A DNA stretch of 64,000 nucleotides. Origin: Chitinophagaceae bacterium (GTDB lineage: Bacteria; Bacteroidota; Bacteroidia; Chitinophagales; Chitinophagaceae). The number at the start of each line of letters is the position of its first letter. Positions within the stretch are counted from its first letter, which is position 1. The notes below the pieces were generated by a model. That model was not told the DNA's origin. It was given only the letters and a program-made list of their open reading frames with translations, and did not search any database. Below are positions 16,731 through 25,726 of this stretch, in pieces. Where the stretch lies: assembly GCA_020403425.1 (NCBI GenBank), contig JADBXR010000005.1, positions 1 to 64,000 of the forward strand. Reading direction: 5' to 3'. Position numbers and translations under genes: made by a program.

Positions 16731-19712
16731 ATGAAAAGAAATTACTGGTTCACCGTAACGTTGCTGACCTGCCTGCTGACAAGCTCTCTGGCCACCTATG
16801 CACAGGATTTTTTTGCAAAGACCCCCGCTGCTGAACGCTGGGTGAAAAAGAAATTCAGGAAACTGAATAAAGACCAGCGCATCGCGCAACTGATGATCAT
16901 CCGTGCACACAGCAACCTGGGGGCGGAACATGTGGCCGAAGTGACCGAACTCATCAAAAAATACAATGTAGGCGGACTCTGTTTCTTCCAGGGAGGGCCC
17001 GTAAGGCAGGCACTACTGACCAACCAATACCAGGCCATCGCCAAAACCCCTCTGCTGATCTCGATCGACGGCGAGTGGGGGCTCGGTATGCGCCTGGATA
17101 GTGTGATCAATTATCCACGCCAGTTAATGATGGGTGCCACCACTGACGCCAAACTCATTTATACATTCGGTAGAGCCGTGGGCGAACAGTGTAAACGCAT
17201 GGGCATACAGGTGAACTTTGCGCCGGATGTAGATGTGAACAATAATCCCATGAACCCTGTCATCAACGACAGGAGCTTTGGTGAGGACAAATACAAAGTG
17301 GCCACTTATGGTGTTGCCTACATGAAAGGCATGCAGGATGTAGGTGTCATGGCTTCTGCCAAACACTTTCCCGGACATGGCGACGTTGCCGTTGACTCAC
17401 ATAAGGACCTTCCCGTAATTCTGAAAAGCCGTGAGCAGTTGGATAACCTTGAACTGTATCCGTTTCGTGAATTGATCCGGTCCGGTGTAGGCAGTGTTAT
17501 GACGGCACATCTTTCCATCCCTGCCATTGATACCACTACCAACTTACCCAGTTCTTTATCCAATAAGAACGTAACGGGCCTCCTACGTAATGAACTTGGA
17601 TTTCAGGGAATCACATTTACTGATGCATTGGAAATGCAGGGTGTAGCGAAATTCTTTCCGAAGGGAGAAGCTTCTGTGATGTCATTGATCGCCGGTAACG
17701 ACCTGTTATGTCTGCCGGGCGATATCCCTGGAAGTATTGCCAAAGTAAAAGAGGCCATTAAAGACGGCAAGCTCAGCTGGGACGATATCAACGCCCGTGT
17801 AAAGAAAGTGTTATTGGCCAAGTACCATCTGGGCTTGAACAAGATTGAGCCCATCGAAACAGCAGGTCTGGTAGATGACTTGAACAAACAGGCCAACCTG
17901 ATCAAAACACAACTGAGTGCCAACGCACTAACCTTGTTGCGTAAACAGAACGAAAACATCTTTCCGCTGGCAAAAGGCAAGAAAGTGGCCTATGTATGTA
18001 TGGGTGCGCCTACAGAAAACATCATCGCAGCACGCCTGCGGAGCGAATACAATGCCGACGTATACCTGTTCGGCAGCAAGAACGCCGTAGGCAAAGAATT
18101 ACAGGACGACAAGAATCCGGTCACCATCATAGAAAAAAGCGATAGCGCTGGCGCCTCGCAGCTCATTAGCACCATCCAGGGAAAAAATTATGATGTAGTG
18201 ATCGTAGGTCTGCACAATTTCAGTCGTAGACCTGCCAATAATTTCGGCATCAGTAATGCGTCTGTATACCTGCTGAACAGCTTGCAGCAGAACAATACGC
18301 TTACCCTTGTTTTTGGCAATCCTTATGCACTCAAGAATATCGCCAATGCCCCTAATCTGGTAGCCTGCTACGAAGATGATGATATCACACAGGAAGCTGC
18401 CGTATCCCTGATCATGGGCAAGATCGAACCCAAAGGAAAATTACCCGTGACAGTCACTGAAAACCTGAAATTTGGGGATGGTATCCTGTATAACAGCTAT
18501 TTCCCGAAAGCAGATCCGGGCTCAGTTGGACTGGCACCGGAAGCTTTACAAAAAATCGACGCCATCGCAACAGAGGCCATTGAAAAAGGCGCTACTCCTG
18601 GTTGTGTGGTACTGGTGGCCCGCAATGGTAAGATCGCTTATAACAAGGCCTTTGGTTATACCAATTTTGATAAAAAGGAGCCGGTTACCACAGACATGGT
18701 CTTTGATCTTGCCTCTGTTACCAAGATATCCGCTACCACAGTTTCCATCATGAAACTGTATGAAGAAGGAAAGATCGATCTGGAGAAAACCCTCGGCGAT
18801 TATTTACCATGGGTACCGGGTTCCGACAAAGCTCCTTTGAAACTAAAGGATATCCTTTTGCACCAGGCGGGACTCAATCCTTTCATTCCATTCTACAGGG
18901 AAGTGATCGATACAGCCAGCGGACAGCCGCGTCCCGAGTATTTCGCTACACAGAAAGATGCTCAACACCAGTTCCGTGTGGCCGAAAACCTCTACCTGCG
19001 GAACGACTGGCAGGACACTTTATATAAGCGCATCCTGCAAAGCAAATTAACACCTGCTGATAAATATGTATATAGCGACAACGATTTTATCTTCCTGGGA
19101 AAAATAGTAGAGGCCGTTAGCGGCAAACCGCTGAATGAATTTGTCCGTGAAAATATTTATGAGCCTTTGCACATGACCACCACCACTTATCGCCCGAGAG
19201 AACTGATGCCGGTTAACCAGATCGTACCAACTGAAGAGGAAAAACATTTCCGTCAACAGCTGATACGGGGAGACGTACATGATGAAGGTGCTGCCATGTT
19301 CGGAGGTGTAGCTGGTCATGCTGGACTGTTCAGCAATGCGTATGATCTGGCGCAGTTATACCAGTTACTGTTAAATGGCGGCGAACTGAATGGGGTACGT
19401 TTATTCAAGAAATCAACCATCGATAAATTTACCGCGTATAATAGTGCCATCAGTCGCAGGGGACTGGGATTTGACAAACCCGAAAAAGACAATGCAACCC
19501 GCAAGGAGCCTTATCCATCAAAAAGTGTATCACTCGAAACTTTTGGTCATACGGGTTTTACGGGTACCTGTGTTTGGGTTGACCCCCAGTACAACCTGGT
19601 GTATATCTTCCTGTCGAACCGCGTAACACCTACCCGGAATAACAACAAACTGGGCCAGTTAAATGTGCGTCCAAATATCCAGGAAGCCATTTATCAGGCA
19701 ATTGTGAAGTAA
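16731..19712 (+). CDS. Glycoside hydrolase family 3 / serine hydrolase (beta-lactamase-like) fusion
   Basis: The protein has 993 residues from the ATG at 16731, with signal peptide MKRNYWFTVTLLTC to ATYAQ. The N-terminal half is GH3: KHFPGHGDVAVDSHKDLP near 211 carries the NagZ-type His loop, and ITFTDALEMQGV near 294 carries the nucleophile Asp. A GH3 C-terminal domain spans about 400-590. The C-terminal third is a class C beta-lactamase-like serine hydrolase with SVTK (Ser about 661), YSDND, and HTGFTGT. NagZ-type GH3 enzymes release N-acetylglucosamine from muropeptides, and these serine hydrolases are often D-amino-acid peptidases, so a periplasmic peptidoglycan recycling role is likely. 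The fusion is known in Bacteroidota. Confidence 0.92.
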   Translation: MKRNYWFTVTLLTCLLTSSLATYAQDFFAKTPAAERWVKKKFRKLNKDQRIAQLMIIRAHSNLGAEHVAEVTELIKKYNVGGLCFFQGGPVRQALLTNQYQAIAKTPLLISIDGEWGLGMRLDSVINYPRQLMMGATTDAKLIYTFGRAVGEQCKRMGIQVNFAPDVDVNNNPMNPVINDRSFGEDKYKVATYGVAYMKGMQDVGVMASAKHFPGHGDVAVDSHKDLPVILKSREQLDNLELYPFRELIRSGVGSVMTAHLSIPAIDTTTNLPSSLSNKNVTGLLRNELGFQGITFTDALEMQGVAKFFPKGEASVMSLIAGNDLLCLPGDIPGSIAKVKEAIKDGKLSWDDINARVKKVLLAKYHLGLNKIEPIETAGLVDDLNKQANLIKTQLSANALTLLRKQNENIFPLAKGKKVAYVCMGAPTENIIAARLRSEYNADVYLFGSKNAVGKELQDDKNPVTIIEKSDSAGASQLISTIQGKNYDVVIVGLHNFSRRPANNFGISNASVYLLNSLQQNNTLTLVFGNPYALKNIANAPNLVACYEDDDITQEAAVSLIMGKIEPKGKLPVTVTENLKFGDGILYNSYFPKADPGSVGLAPEALQKIDAIATEAIEKGATPGCVVLVARNGKIAYNKAFGYTNFDKKEPVTTDMVFDLASVTKISATTVSIMKLYEEGKIDLEKTLGDYLPWVPGSDKAPLKLKDILLHQAGLNPFIPFYREVIDTASGQPRPEYFATQKDAQHQFRVAENLYLRNDWQDTLYKRILQSKLTPADKYVYSDNDFIFLGKIVEAVSGKPLNEFVRENIYEPLHMTTTTYRPRELMPVNQIVPTEEEKHFRQQLIRGDVHDEGAAMFGGVAGHAGLFSNAYDLAQLYQLLLNGGELNGVRLFKKSTIDKFTAYNSAISRRGLGFDKPEKDNATRKEPYPSKSVSLETFGHTGFTGTCVWVDPQYNLVYIFLSNRVTPTRNNNKLGQLNVRPNIQEAIYQAIVK

Positions 19713-19775
19713 AACATAAAGAAAACAGACATATCGGGGGCTTGGTATAACTTAGCTTCATTAAACACTGCGTTT

Positions 19776-21506
19776 ATGAAGCGAGTAGTATACCAGGCCC
19801 TCGTGGCTTTTCTGTTTGTAGTCACACTGCCTTCCTGCAAACACGAGATTCCCAAAGAAGCCAAATACATCCCCAAAGAAGCAAGTTTTGTACTGGCACT
19901 AGATCCCGGTCAAATGAAAGACAAACTTCAGAAAGGAGGGATCAACGTCGACACGCTGCTGAGTAAAGTATTCAAAAGCGATTCGATTGATATGCGCGAC
20001 AAAGCCAAACTGGAAGAGTTGAAGAATAATGCCGGTATCAACTGGAGCAATAAAATATTTGTCTTCGGATTACAGAAAACGCATGCAGACAATAGCCTGT
20101 CAAACAGCTTCAGCCTGCTGGGCGGACTGGAAGATGCTGCTAAACTGGAAGCATATCTGAAAAAACAGGAAGAAACCAAGGGCAGAGAAATCAAAAAGGA
20201 AAAAGATTACCGCTATCTCATCAACAATGAAGGCAGTATGTTGGCCTGGAATGATCAACAGGTAATCGTTACTATATATACGCACAATCTGAAGCCGGTG
20301 TATGATACCATTACAATGAGTTTCAAGAAACCTCCTCATCTTAACACAGAGGAGGAGATGAAACGTGAAGTGGATCATTATTTCACACAGAAGATCAAAG
20401 AATCTATGGCAGACCTGTCTGTTTTTTCAGATATGTTCAAAGAAAAAGCCGATGGTTATGCTTTTACCAGCGCCAATAGTTCTTTGGCGGCCCTAAGTAT
20501 GATGCCTTTTCAGTTACCCAAACTGGAAGAGCTGGTGAAAGATAATTATGTAACAGCCACTTTAAGTTTTGAAGATGGTAAAATACTGGCCAAATCAACA
20601 AGTTATACCAACCAATTGCTAAGTAGTGTATTAAAACAGTACGCCGGTCCTACCGTAAACCTGTCGATGCTCGATCATTATCCTTCGCAAAACATCAACG
20701 CAATCATGTTGGCAGCCTTCAACCCCGAGATTTTCGGGGGACTCCTGAAGCAACTGGAAGTAGAGGGTTTGGCAAATAACTTCCTCGAGAAAAGCGGGCT
20801 GAGCAGCCAGGACCTTTACAAATCGTTGAAGGGCGATATCGCTGTCATTGTATCTGACTTCGGAATGGCCGCTACAGAACCGGAGGCCAAACAGGACGAG
20901 CGCAGCATGATACGCAAAAAACCTGTTGGCAGGATGATCCTTACTGCACCAGTCGGCGACAAAGTAAGTTTCGCCAAACTGATGGATAAAGCGGTAGAGC
21001 AGGGTTTTCTGGTAAAACAGAAAAATGTATATAAAGCAGGCAACCTGCTGTCGATAGCCGGAATGTACATAATGGCAGATGATAAGAACCTGGTAGTGGC
21101 CAGCGATTCGGTTACCTATAGTGAATACATGGCCCAAACAAGCAAAGTAGCGATCAACAAGGAAGCATTGGATCGCTTCAAAGGCAAATCGACAGTTTTC
21201 TATTTTGATGTGGCCAATACTTTAAATGGATTTACAAAGGAAACCAAAGGAAATTTCCAGCAATCGTTGAAAACGGCTAAAAATACGTTCAAGGATGTGT
21301 TGGCCACTTCAGACAATTTTGACGGAAAAAGTATAAAAGCTCAATTGGAGATCAGGATGCAGAATGAAAAGCAGAACAGCCTTGTTACCTTAACCAGTCT
21401 GATCACAGATATCGCTGTAGACATGCGTGTACAGGCAAAAAAAGAGCGCGAGATAGAAGAGAAAATGTTCCTGGGCGGGGTTCCTCCGATCATCAGAACC
21501 AATTGA
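19776..21506 (+). CDS. DUF4836 family lipoprotein
   Basis: A 576-residue protein with a lipoprotein signal (VTLPSC, Cys at 21), then KYIPKEASFVLALDPGQMKDK, the start typical of DUF4836. The rest is a long alpha/beta body with repeated F-A-F-x-N-P-E-like strands and a KK-rich C-terminus. DUF4836 proteins are Bacteroidota outer-envelope lipoproteins without a known function. It starts 63 bp after the GH3 fusion gene and is followed by a hairpin with T-rich tail, so it may be a separate unit or the tail of the GH3 transcript. A TAACTTAG box lies 25 bp upstream. Confidence 0.87.
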   Translation: MKRVVYQALVAFLFVVTLPSCKHEIPKEAKYIPKEASFVLALDPGQMKDKLQKGGINVDTLLSKVFKSDSIDMRDKAKLEELKNNAGINWSNKIFVFGLQKTHADNSLSNSFSLLGGLEDAAKLEAYLKKQEETKGREIKKEKDYRYLINNEGSMLAWNDQQVIVTIYTHNLKPVYDTITMSFKKPPHLNTEEEMKREVDHYFTQKIKESMADLSVFSDMFKEKADGYAFTSANSSLAALSMMPFQLPKLEELVKDNYVTATLSFEDGKILAKSTSYTNQLLSSVLKQYAGPTVNLSMLDHYPSQNINAIMLAAFNPEIFGGLLKQLEVEGLANNFLEKSGLSSQDLYKSLKGDIAVIVSDFGMAATEPEAKQDERSMIRKKPVGRMILTAPVGDKVSFAKLMDKAVEQGFLVKQKNVYKAGNLLSIAGMYIMADDKNLVVASDSVTYSEYMAQTSKVAINKEALDRFKGKSTVFYFDVANTLNGFTKETKGNFQQSLKTAKNTFKDVLATSDNFDGKSIKAQLEIRMQNEKQNSLVTLTSLITDIAVDMRVQAKKEREIEEKMFLGGVPPIIRTN

Positions 21507-21526
21507 GTTCTCTTTAGATGATTATG

Positions 21527-21557
21527 AATAAGGTCCTGCATAGCAGGACTTTATTAT
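21527..21557 (+). terminator. Rho-independent terminator after the DUF4836 gene
   Basis: A 13-bp stem centred on GTCCTGC-ATA-GCAGGAC (21533-21549), extended by A/T pairs, ends in TTTATTATTT. It falls between the DUF4836 stop and the ABC ATPase start. Confidence 0.78.
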
Positions 21558-21593
21558 TTGATTCATTGTATTTTCGATATATCAAGCAGTATT

Positions 21594-22241
21594 ATGCCAA
21601 TTATCTTGGACCATCTCGCCCCTATTCCATTAAAGGAACGGCTTCTTCAGGGCCGGTCAGATATATGGAATACCCATATCCGTTTTGATGATGGCGAAAG
21701 AATCAAGGTGATGGCTCCCAGCGGGAAGGGCAAGACCACTTTCGTACACATCCTTTATCATATGAGATTTGATTACGAAGGGACTGTCTGGGTGGGAAAC
21801 AAACAGTCTGATAACATCAGCAGAGATGAATTATCCCAACTCAGACAAAAAAAGGTCAGTATCATCTTTCAGGACCTCCGCTTATTTCCACAGTTATCTG
21901 CTCGGGAGAACATAGAGTTAAAGCGGGTGATGCAGGAACCCTTTCATACAAGCAGCCGGATCGATGAAATGGCAGAACAGCTGGGCATTCAACGTATTCT
22001 GAGCCAGAAAGCTGGACTATGCAGTTATGGCGAACAACAGCGGATTGCGATCATCCGATCTTTGATGCAACCTTTTAGCTGGCTGATCATGGATGAACCC
22101 TTTAGCCATCTTGATACGACCAACATACAAAAAGCCGTAAGCCTGATAGAAGAAGAGTGCAGTCGGCGTAATGCCGGTTTCATCCTCACGGATCTGGATG
22201 ATGATACTCATTTTCCGTACAGCCGGAAATTGAATTTATAA
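21594..22241 (+). CDS. ABC transporter ATP-binding protein (FtsE/LolD-like)
   Basis: The protein has 215 residues from the ATG at 21594 (MPIILDHLAP). It has a Walker A variant APSGKGKTTF near 42-51, Q-loop IIFQDLRLFPQLSARENI, signature CSYGEQQRIAIIRSL, and Walker B WLIMDEPFSHLD with D-loop. The signature SYGEQ departs from the usual LSGGQ. It is shorter than average because the region between Walker A and the Q-loop is compact. The permease start codon follows its stop codon directly (TAAATG), so they form a complex. The cargo is unknown; a LolDE- or FtsEX-type envelope role is inference. Confidence 0.87.
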   Translation: MPIILDHLAPIPLKERLLQGRSDIWNTHIRFDDGERIKVMAPSGKGKTTFVHILYHMRFDYEGTVWVGNKQSDNISRDELSQLRQKKVSIIFQDLRLFPQLSARENIELKRVMQEPFHTSSRIDEMAEQLGIQRILSQKAGLCSYGEQQRIAIIRSLMQPFSWLIMDEPFSHLDTTNIQKAVSLIEEECSRRNAGFILTDLDDDTHFPYSRKLNL

Positions 22242-23456
22242 ATGCTGATACCTGTTATGCCAGAACTGAATATTTTACTGAAAAAGATCATCCGCACAGG
22301 TGCGGGGCGCAACAGACATGTAATGGCAATGGCGGGATTGACAATCGCCATATTGCTGATACTTGCTGCAGTACAGATCCAGGCAAACTATCACGATCTA
22401 CTGTATAACAAGAATAACCAGGATAGTATCGCCAATTTTCTAGTGGTGAATAAAACGATCACGGACCAGAATCTTGGTACAACAGGTCTAACAGACCATG
22501 AGATCAACGACCTTCGTAAACAGGACTTTGTAGAGTCGGTTGGATTGCTCACACCAAGCCATTTTAAAGCGTCAATTCAAAGCGCCAGTGACCGTTTCCC
22601 ATTTTATACAGATATCGCATTTGAGAGTGTGCCGCAGGAATTCATTGATATCGCTTCGAAGGACTGGAAATGGGATGAACATGCTTTGTTTGTTCCCATC
22701 ATTGCGCCGAACATGTTTCTTGATTTTTACAATTTCCAGTTCTCGTTTTCGCAAGGTTTACCTCAGCTAACACAACAGGTAGTAAAAATGATCGTATTCA
22801 AGATCAACGTCTATGGCCCCAACGGGATGGTGACATTGAACGGGCGGGTAGTTGGTTTCAGTGACCGCATATCATCTCTTCTGGTTCCTGAAGAATTCAT
22901 GAGATGGGGTAACCAGTTTTTTGCCAGAAACCAGGACAGGAAACCATCACGTATCATCATTAAAACAAAAGATCCGGGCAATCCGCAATTGAGTTCCTAT
23001 CTAAAAGAGAAAAACCTTTCGGCTGATGCCGACAAAACAAGGTTCAGCAGGTATCGTAAAATAGTCGATATGGTAGTCAACATTTCGGGCGTAACGGGCA
23101 TCATCCTGCTATTATTTGCACTACTTGTGTTTACATTGTTCATACAGCTGACGGTAGCTTCTTCCAAAGAAGATATTCAGTTATTGATCATTTTAGGAAT
23201 ATCTCCCTCACAATTGCATCGGTTTTTGATGAAGCGATTTTTACCTGGCATATTAGGTATCATTCTGTTCTCATTCGTTTTACTCGGTTTTCTGCAGTTT
23301 TTCGTACACCAGATATTATCTGCCAGAGGTATTCATATCTCAGTTTTGCCCGGCAAAACAACAGTTTTCACAGCCATTCTGATTGCGGTTACTATTGGGT
23401 GGGTCACATCCCGGTCGATAAAAAAGTACATACATTTCCCTCTCACTAAAGTTTAG
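22242..23456 (+). CDS. ABC transporter permease, FtsX/MacB-like
   Basis: A 404-residue protein with one N-terminal membrane segment (about 29-47), a large periplasmic domain (48-280), and three C-terminal segments (about 288-310, 332-352 and 368-388). This is the MacB/LolE/FtsX layout, with the cytoplasmic loop SSKEDIQLLIILGISPSQLHRFLMKRF showing the coupling helix pattern. It directly abuts the ATPase gene. The periplasmic domain has no motif I recognise. These transporters usually move lipoproteins or peptides, or transmit signals to cell wall hydrolases. Confidence 0.83.
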   Translation: MLIPVMPELNILLKKIIRTGAGRNRHVMAMAGLTIAILLILAAVQIQANYHDLLYNKNNQDSIANFLVVNKTITDQNLGTTGLTDHEINDLRKQDFVESVGLLTPSHFKASIQSASDRFPFYTDIAFESVPQEFIDIASKDWKWDEHALFVPIIAPNMFLDFYNFQFSFSQGLPQLTQQVVKMIVFKINVYGPNGMVTLNGRVVGFSDRISSLLVPEEFMRWGNQFFARNQDRKPSRIIIKTKDPGNPQLSSYLKEKNLSADADKTRFSRYRKIVDMVVNISGVTGIILLLFALLVFTLFIQLTVASSKEDIQLLIILGISPSQLHRFLMKRFLPGILGIILFSFVLLGFLQFFVHQILSARGIHISVLPGKTTVFTAILIAVTIGWVTSRSIKKYIHFPLTKV

Positions 23457-23609
23457 TCGGGAGGTTCCATCAAATTAATTCCTTATCAATAATTTAGAAT
23501 CAAAAACGACAAGTTCTACGAGAGGGAAAATTGAAAAGAAAAGATGATTTTCTTCAAAAAGCACTACAAGAAAGTAGTTGAAAATCTTCAAAATCTGGTA
23601 GTAAAAGAC

Positions 23610-23637
23610 AAAAAACGGGTGAAAACACCGTTTTTTT
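23610..23637 (+). terminator. Rho-independent terminator after the ABC operon
   Basis: AAAAAACGGGTG pairs with CACCGTTTTTTT around an AAAA tetraloop, with one bulged G, and is followed by a T run. It lies 154 bp after the permease stop. Confidence 0.72.
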
Positions 23638-23660
23638 AACGTGAAAAACACCGTTTTTTT
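23638..23660 (+). terminator. Second tandem terminator copy
   Basis: AACGTG-AAAAA-CACCGTT followed by seven T partly repeats the preceding hairpin (shared string CACCGTTTTTTT), giving a back-to-back terminator pair. Confidence 0.6.
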
Positions 23661-23821
23661 ATTAATCAAATATTAATAATTAATTGATTATCAAATATTT
23701 AATAGAAAATACCCATATTGCTATTGAATTAGCACACCGGAAAAATAAGGGATTTGTTACCTTGCATCAATATATTATCGGTGTGTTATCGTATGATGGC
23801 CCCCCACCAAAATTAAGACTT

Positions 23822-24298
23822 ATGAAAAAGCTTGTACTTCTGTTCGGAACGATCATGCTTGTTACGGTTTTCTTCAGTTCCTGCCAAAAAGAGCAGACTG
23901 TTGCAGAAACTCCTGCTGCAAATGAAAACAGCAATATTGTAGGTGTTGCAGGTGTTGGCCCGTATGAAGGATCAATCGCTCCATCTTATGCAGCTAGCCT
24001 GGCGGCAAATTACGTTAAGAAATTCGGCGACAAGGACCAATCCATCCGTGTTGAATTCAAAACAAAGGACCTGATTGCGTTTATTAATGGCCTTCAGGCA
24101 AAATACAAATCTGATGTTATTTATGTGAATTTCGGCGTATATGGCAAAGGTGCTGAACCAGTAAATCCAAAAGATTATGGCAGATTAACTGTTTTCTTCA
24201 CCGGCAATAAAATCCCCGCTCCTTCTACCAGTCGTCGTACCGATGGGCTTTTGGATGGTTTGGATGAATTTTTAAACCATGGAGGTTTGGTACCTTAA
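23822..24298 (+). CDS. Small lipoprotein of unknown function
   Basis: The protein has 158 residues from the ATG at 23822 with a lipoprotein signal ending FFSSC. The mature part is Gly/Ala/Ser-rich near the start (IVGVAGVGPYEGSIAPSYAASLAANYVKKF), then contains RVEFKTKDLIAFINGLQAKYKSD and VIYVNFGVYGKGAEPVNPKDYGRLTVFF. I do not recognise a named family. Its stop lies 7 bp before the membrane protein gene that leads the sensor operon, so it may be the first gene of that operon and could be its secreted partner. Confidence 0.78.
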   Translation: MKKLVLLFGTIMLVTVFFSSCQKEQTVAETPAANENSNIVGVAGVGPYEGSIAPSYAASLAANYVKKFGDKDQSIRVEFKTKDLIAFINGLQAKYKSDVIYVNFGVYGKGAEPVNPKDYGRLTVFFTGNKIPAPSTSRRTDGLLDGLDEFLNHGGLVP

Positions 24299-24305
24299 TT
24301 AAATA

Positions 24306-24977
24306 ATGAAATTTTACTTGTATTTCGAGATACTAAGTTTCCTAATTTCTACAGCTTTATATTACAAGAAAAGGAATAATTTACTTTTGTACTTTATTCC
24401 TTTTCTTTTTTTAACCGTAGTCATAGAAGTTATTGGAAGCGGATGGGTTCTAACTAACTGGTTTTCTAGTTATCGGTATGCTATTTACAACATCTTCACA
24501 ACTATAGAGTTCATATTCTATTCCTCGGTATTCTACAGCCAATTTAGAAAGGAATACTTTAAGAAAATTGTCATAGTATTTATACCAGTTTTTACCTTTT
24601 TAGTAGTTGTCAACCTGGCGTTCCTACAAGGTCTCAATAAGACTTTCCACACTTACACCTTTTTACTTGGCTCATTTTTCGTTGTTGTCTTTTGTTGTTG
24701 TTTCTTTTACGAATCAGTTCTACCGGAAAGAATTGACGAGCAACTCTCTAAACAACCTTTTTTTTGGATATCCAGTGGGCTTTTGATTTACTATTTAGGA
24801 TCTGTTATAATTAACGCACTATTTGACTATCTTACAACTAATGATATGAAAATAGAGGGGATGCGTATTTATGGAATCATAAATAATAGCCTAAACGTAA
24901 TATTGTATACCTCTTTTATTATTTCCTTTTTCTTATGCCCCGACAACAAGAAGACATCCTCATTACCATCGTTGTAG
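24306..24977 (+). CDS. Polytopic membrane protein, possible separate sensor subunit
   Basis: A 223-residue protein with about seven hydrophobic segments (near 5-20, 27-48, 60-78, 86-108, 115-133, 152-172 and 192-212) and short polar loops; loop residues are mostly Lys/Tyr/Asn. No catalytic motif is visible. Its 3' end overlaps the histidine kinase start by 43 bp in another frame, which suggests tight translational coupling. It could be a membrane sensor working with the kinase, whose own sensing region is only one membrane helix. This function is inferred from the arrangement alone. Base composition is more AT-rich than the neighbours. Confidence 0.78.
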   Translation: MKFYLYFEILSFLISTALYYKKRNNLLLYFIPFLFLTVVIEVIGSGWVLTNWFSSYRYAIYNIFTTIEFIFYSSVFYSQFRKEYFKKIVIVFIPVFTFLVVVNLAFLQGLNKTFHTYTFLLGSFFVVVFCCCFFYESVLPERIDEQLSKQPFFWISSGLLIYYLGSVIINALFDYLTTNDMKIEGMRIYGIINNSLNVILYTSFIISFFLCPDNKKTSSLPSL

Positions 24978-25726
24978 CATCGGTATTTTTTGTGCTGATC
25001 GGTAGTTTTTTATTGTTGATCGTATTTGTATTTCTGAGAAGGCAACGAAAAAATAAACAGGAAAAAGAAGAAATGCGCAACCGTTTTGAACAGACCCTGC
25101 TCAAAACACAATTAGAAATACAGGAACAGGCCTTTTCCTATATCAGCCAGGAGATCCATGACAATATCGGACAGATCCTAAGTCTGGCCAGGCTCAACCT
25201 CAATACATTCGGAGATCACGTGACGGAAGAGAAAATCAACCAGACAGATGATCTGCTTGGGAAAGCGATCAAAGATCTAAGAGACCTAAGCCATAACCTG
25301 CAGAACAATCGCATCCATTCAATCGGGATCATTGAATCCATCAGGCAGCTATTGATATCACTCGAGAAGACCGGCCGGTTCCAGACATCCTTTCACACAT
25401 CTGATAACTTTCATATACTCGATGTCAACACAGATATCATCCTTTACCGGATGATCCAGGAAATCATCAACAACATCATCAAACATGCTTCTGCCAATAA
25501 AATAGATATCCAGGTAAAGAGTGAAAATGGTGCAACAACCATCCGGATCAGTGATAACGGAATAGGATTCGATACCAACTTGTTACAGCAGGCCCGCACA
25601 GGGATCGGTCTCCAGAACATCATCAATCGGGCTAAAATGATCAACACTAGTGTGAATGTAAACAGTTCTCCGGGTAATGGAACTATCATAACTTTATACA
25701 TCAAACCCAAACAATCCAATATATGA
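24935..25726 (+). CDS. Sensor histidine kinase, NarL-partner (HisKA_3) type
   Basis: A 263-residue protein with a single membrane helix (about 9-34), a coiled-coil linker rich in Lys/Glu/Gln (35-66), the H-box SQEIHDNIGQIL with His75, and an HATPase_c domain with the N-box EIINNIIKHA and the G-box ISDNGIGFD and GIGLQNI. It lacks any periplasmic sensing domain. It overlaps the upstream membrane protein gene by 43 bp and the downstream regulator by 4 bp (ATGA), so all three form one operon. Confidence 0.92.
   Translation: MPRQQEDILITIVVASVFFVLIGSFLLLIVFVFLRRQRKNKQEKEEMRNRFEQTLLKTQLEIQEQAFSYISQEIHDNIGQILSLARLNLNTFGDHVTEEKINQTDDLLGKAIKDLRDLSHNLQNNRIHSIGIIESIRQLLISLEKTGRFQTSFHTSDNFHILDVNTDIILYRMIQEIINNIIKHASANKIDIQVKSENGATTIRISDNGIGFDTNLLQQARTGIGLQNIINRAKMINTSVNVNSSPGNGTIITLYIKPKQSNI

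Larger units (their letters stand above)
23457..23821 (+). other. AT-rich intergenic region with tandem terminators
   Basis: This 365-bp gap without a gene holds two adjacent hairpins with T tails (23610-23637 and 23638-23660), then a very AT-rich stretch. Open frames crossing it (for example on the minus strand at 23475-23669) are low-complexity Phe/Lys/Leu translations and are not credible. The last 100 bp should contain the promoter of the lipoprotein gene; I see only a weak candidate (TTACCTTG near 23757). Confidence 0.6.

Noticed and set aside
23475..23669. Minus-strand frame of 64 codons in the AT-rich gap
   Set aside because: Low-complexity Phe/Leu/Lys translation that spans the tandem terminators.
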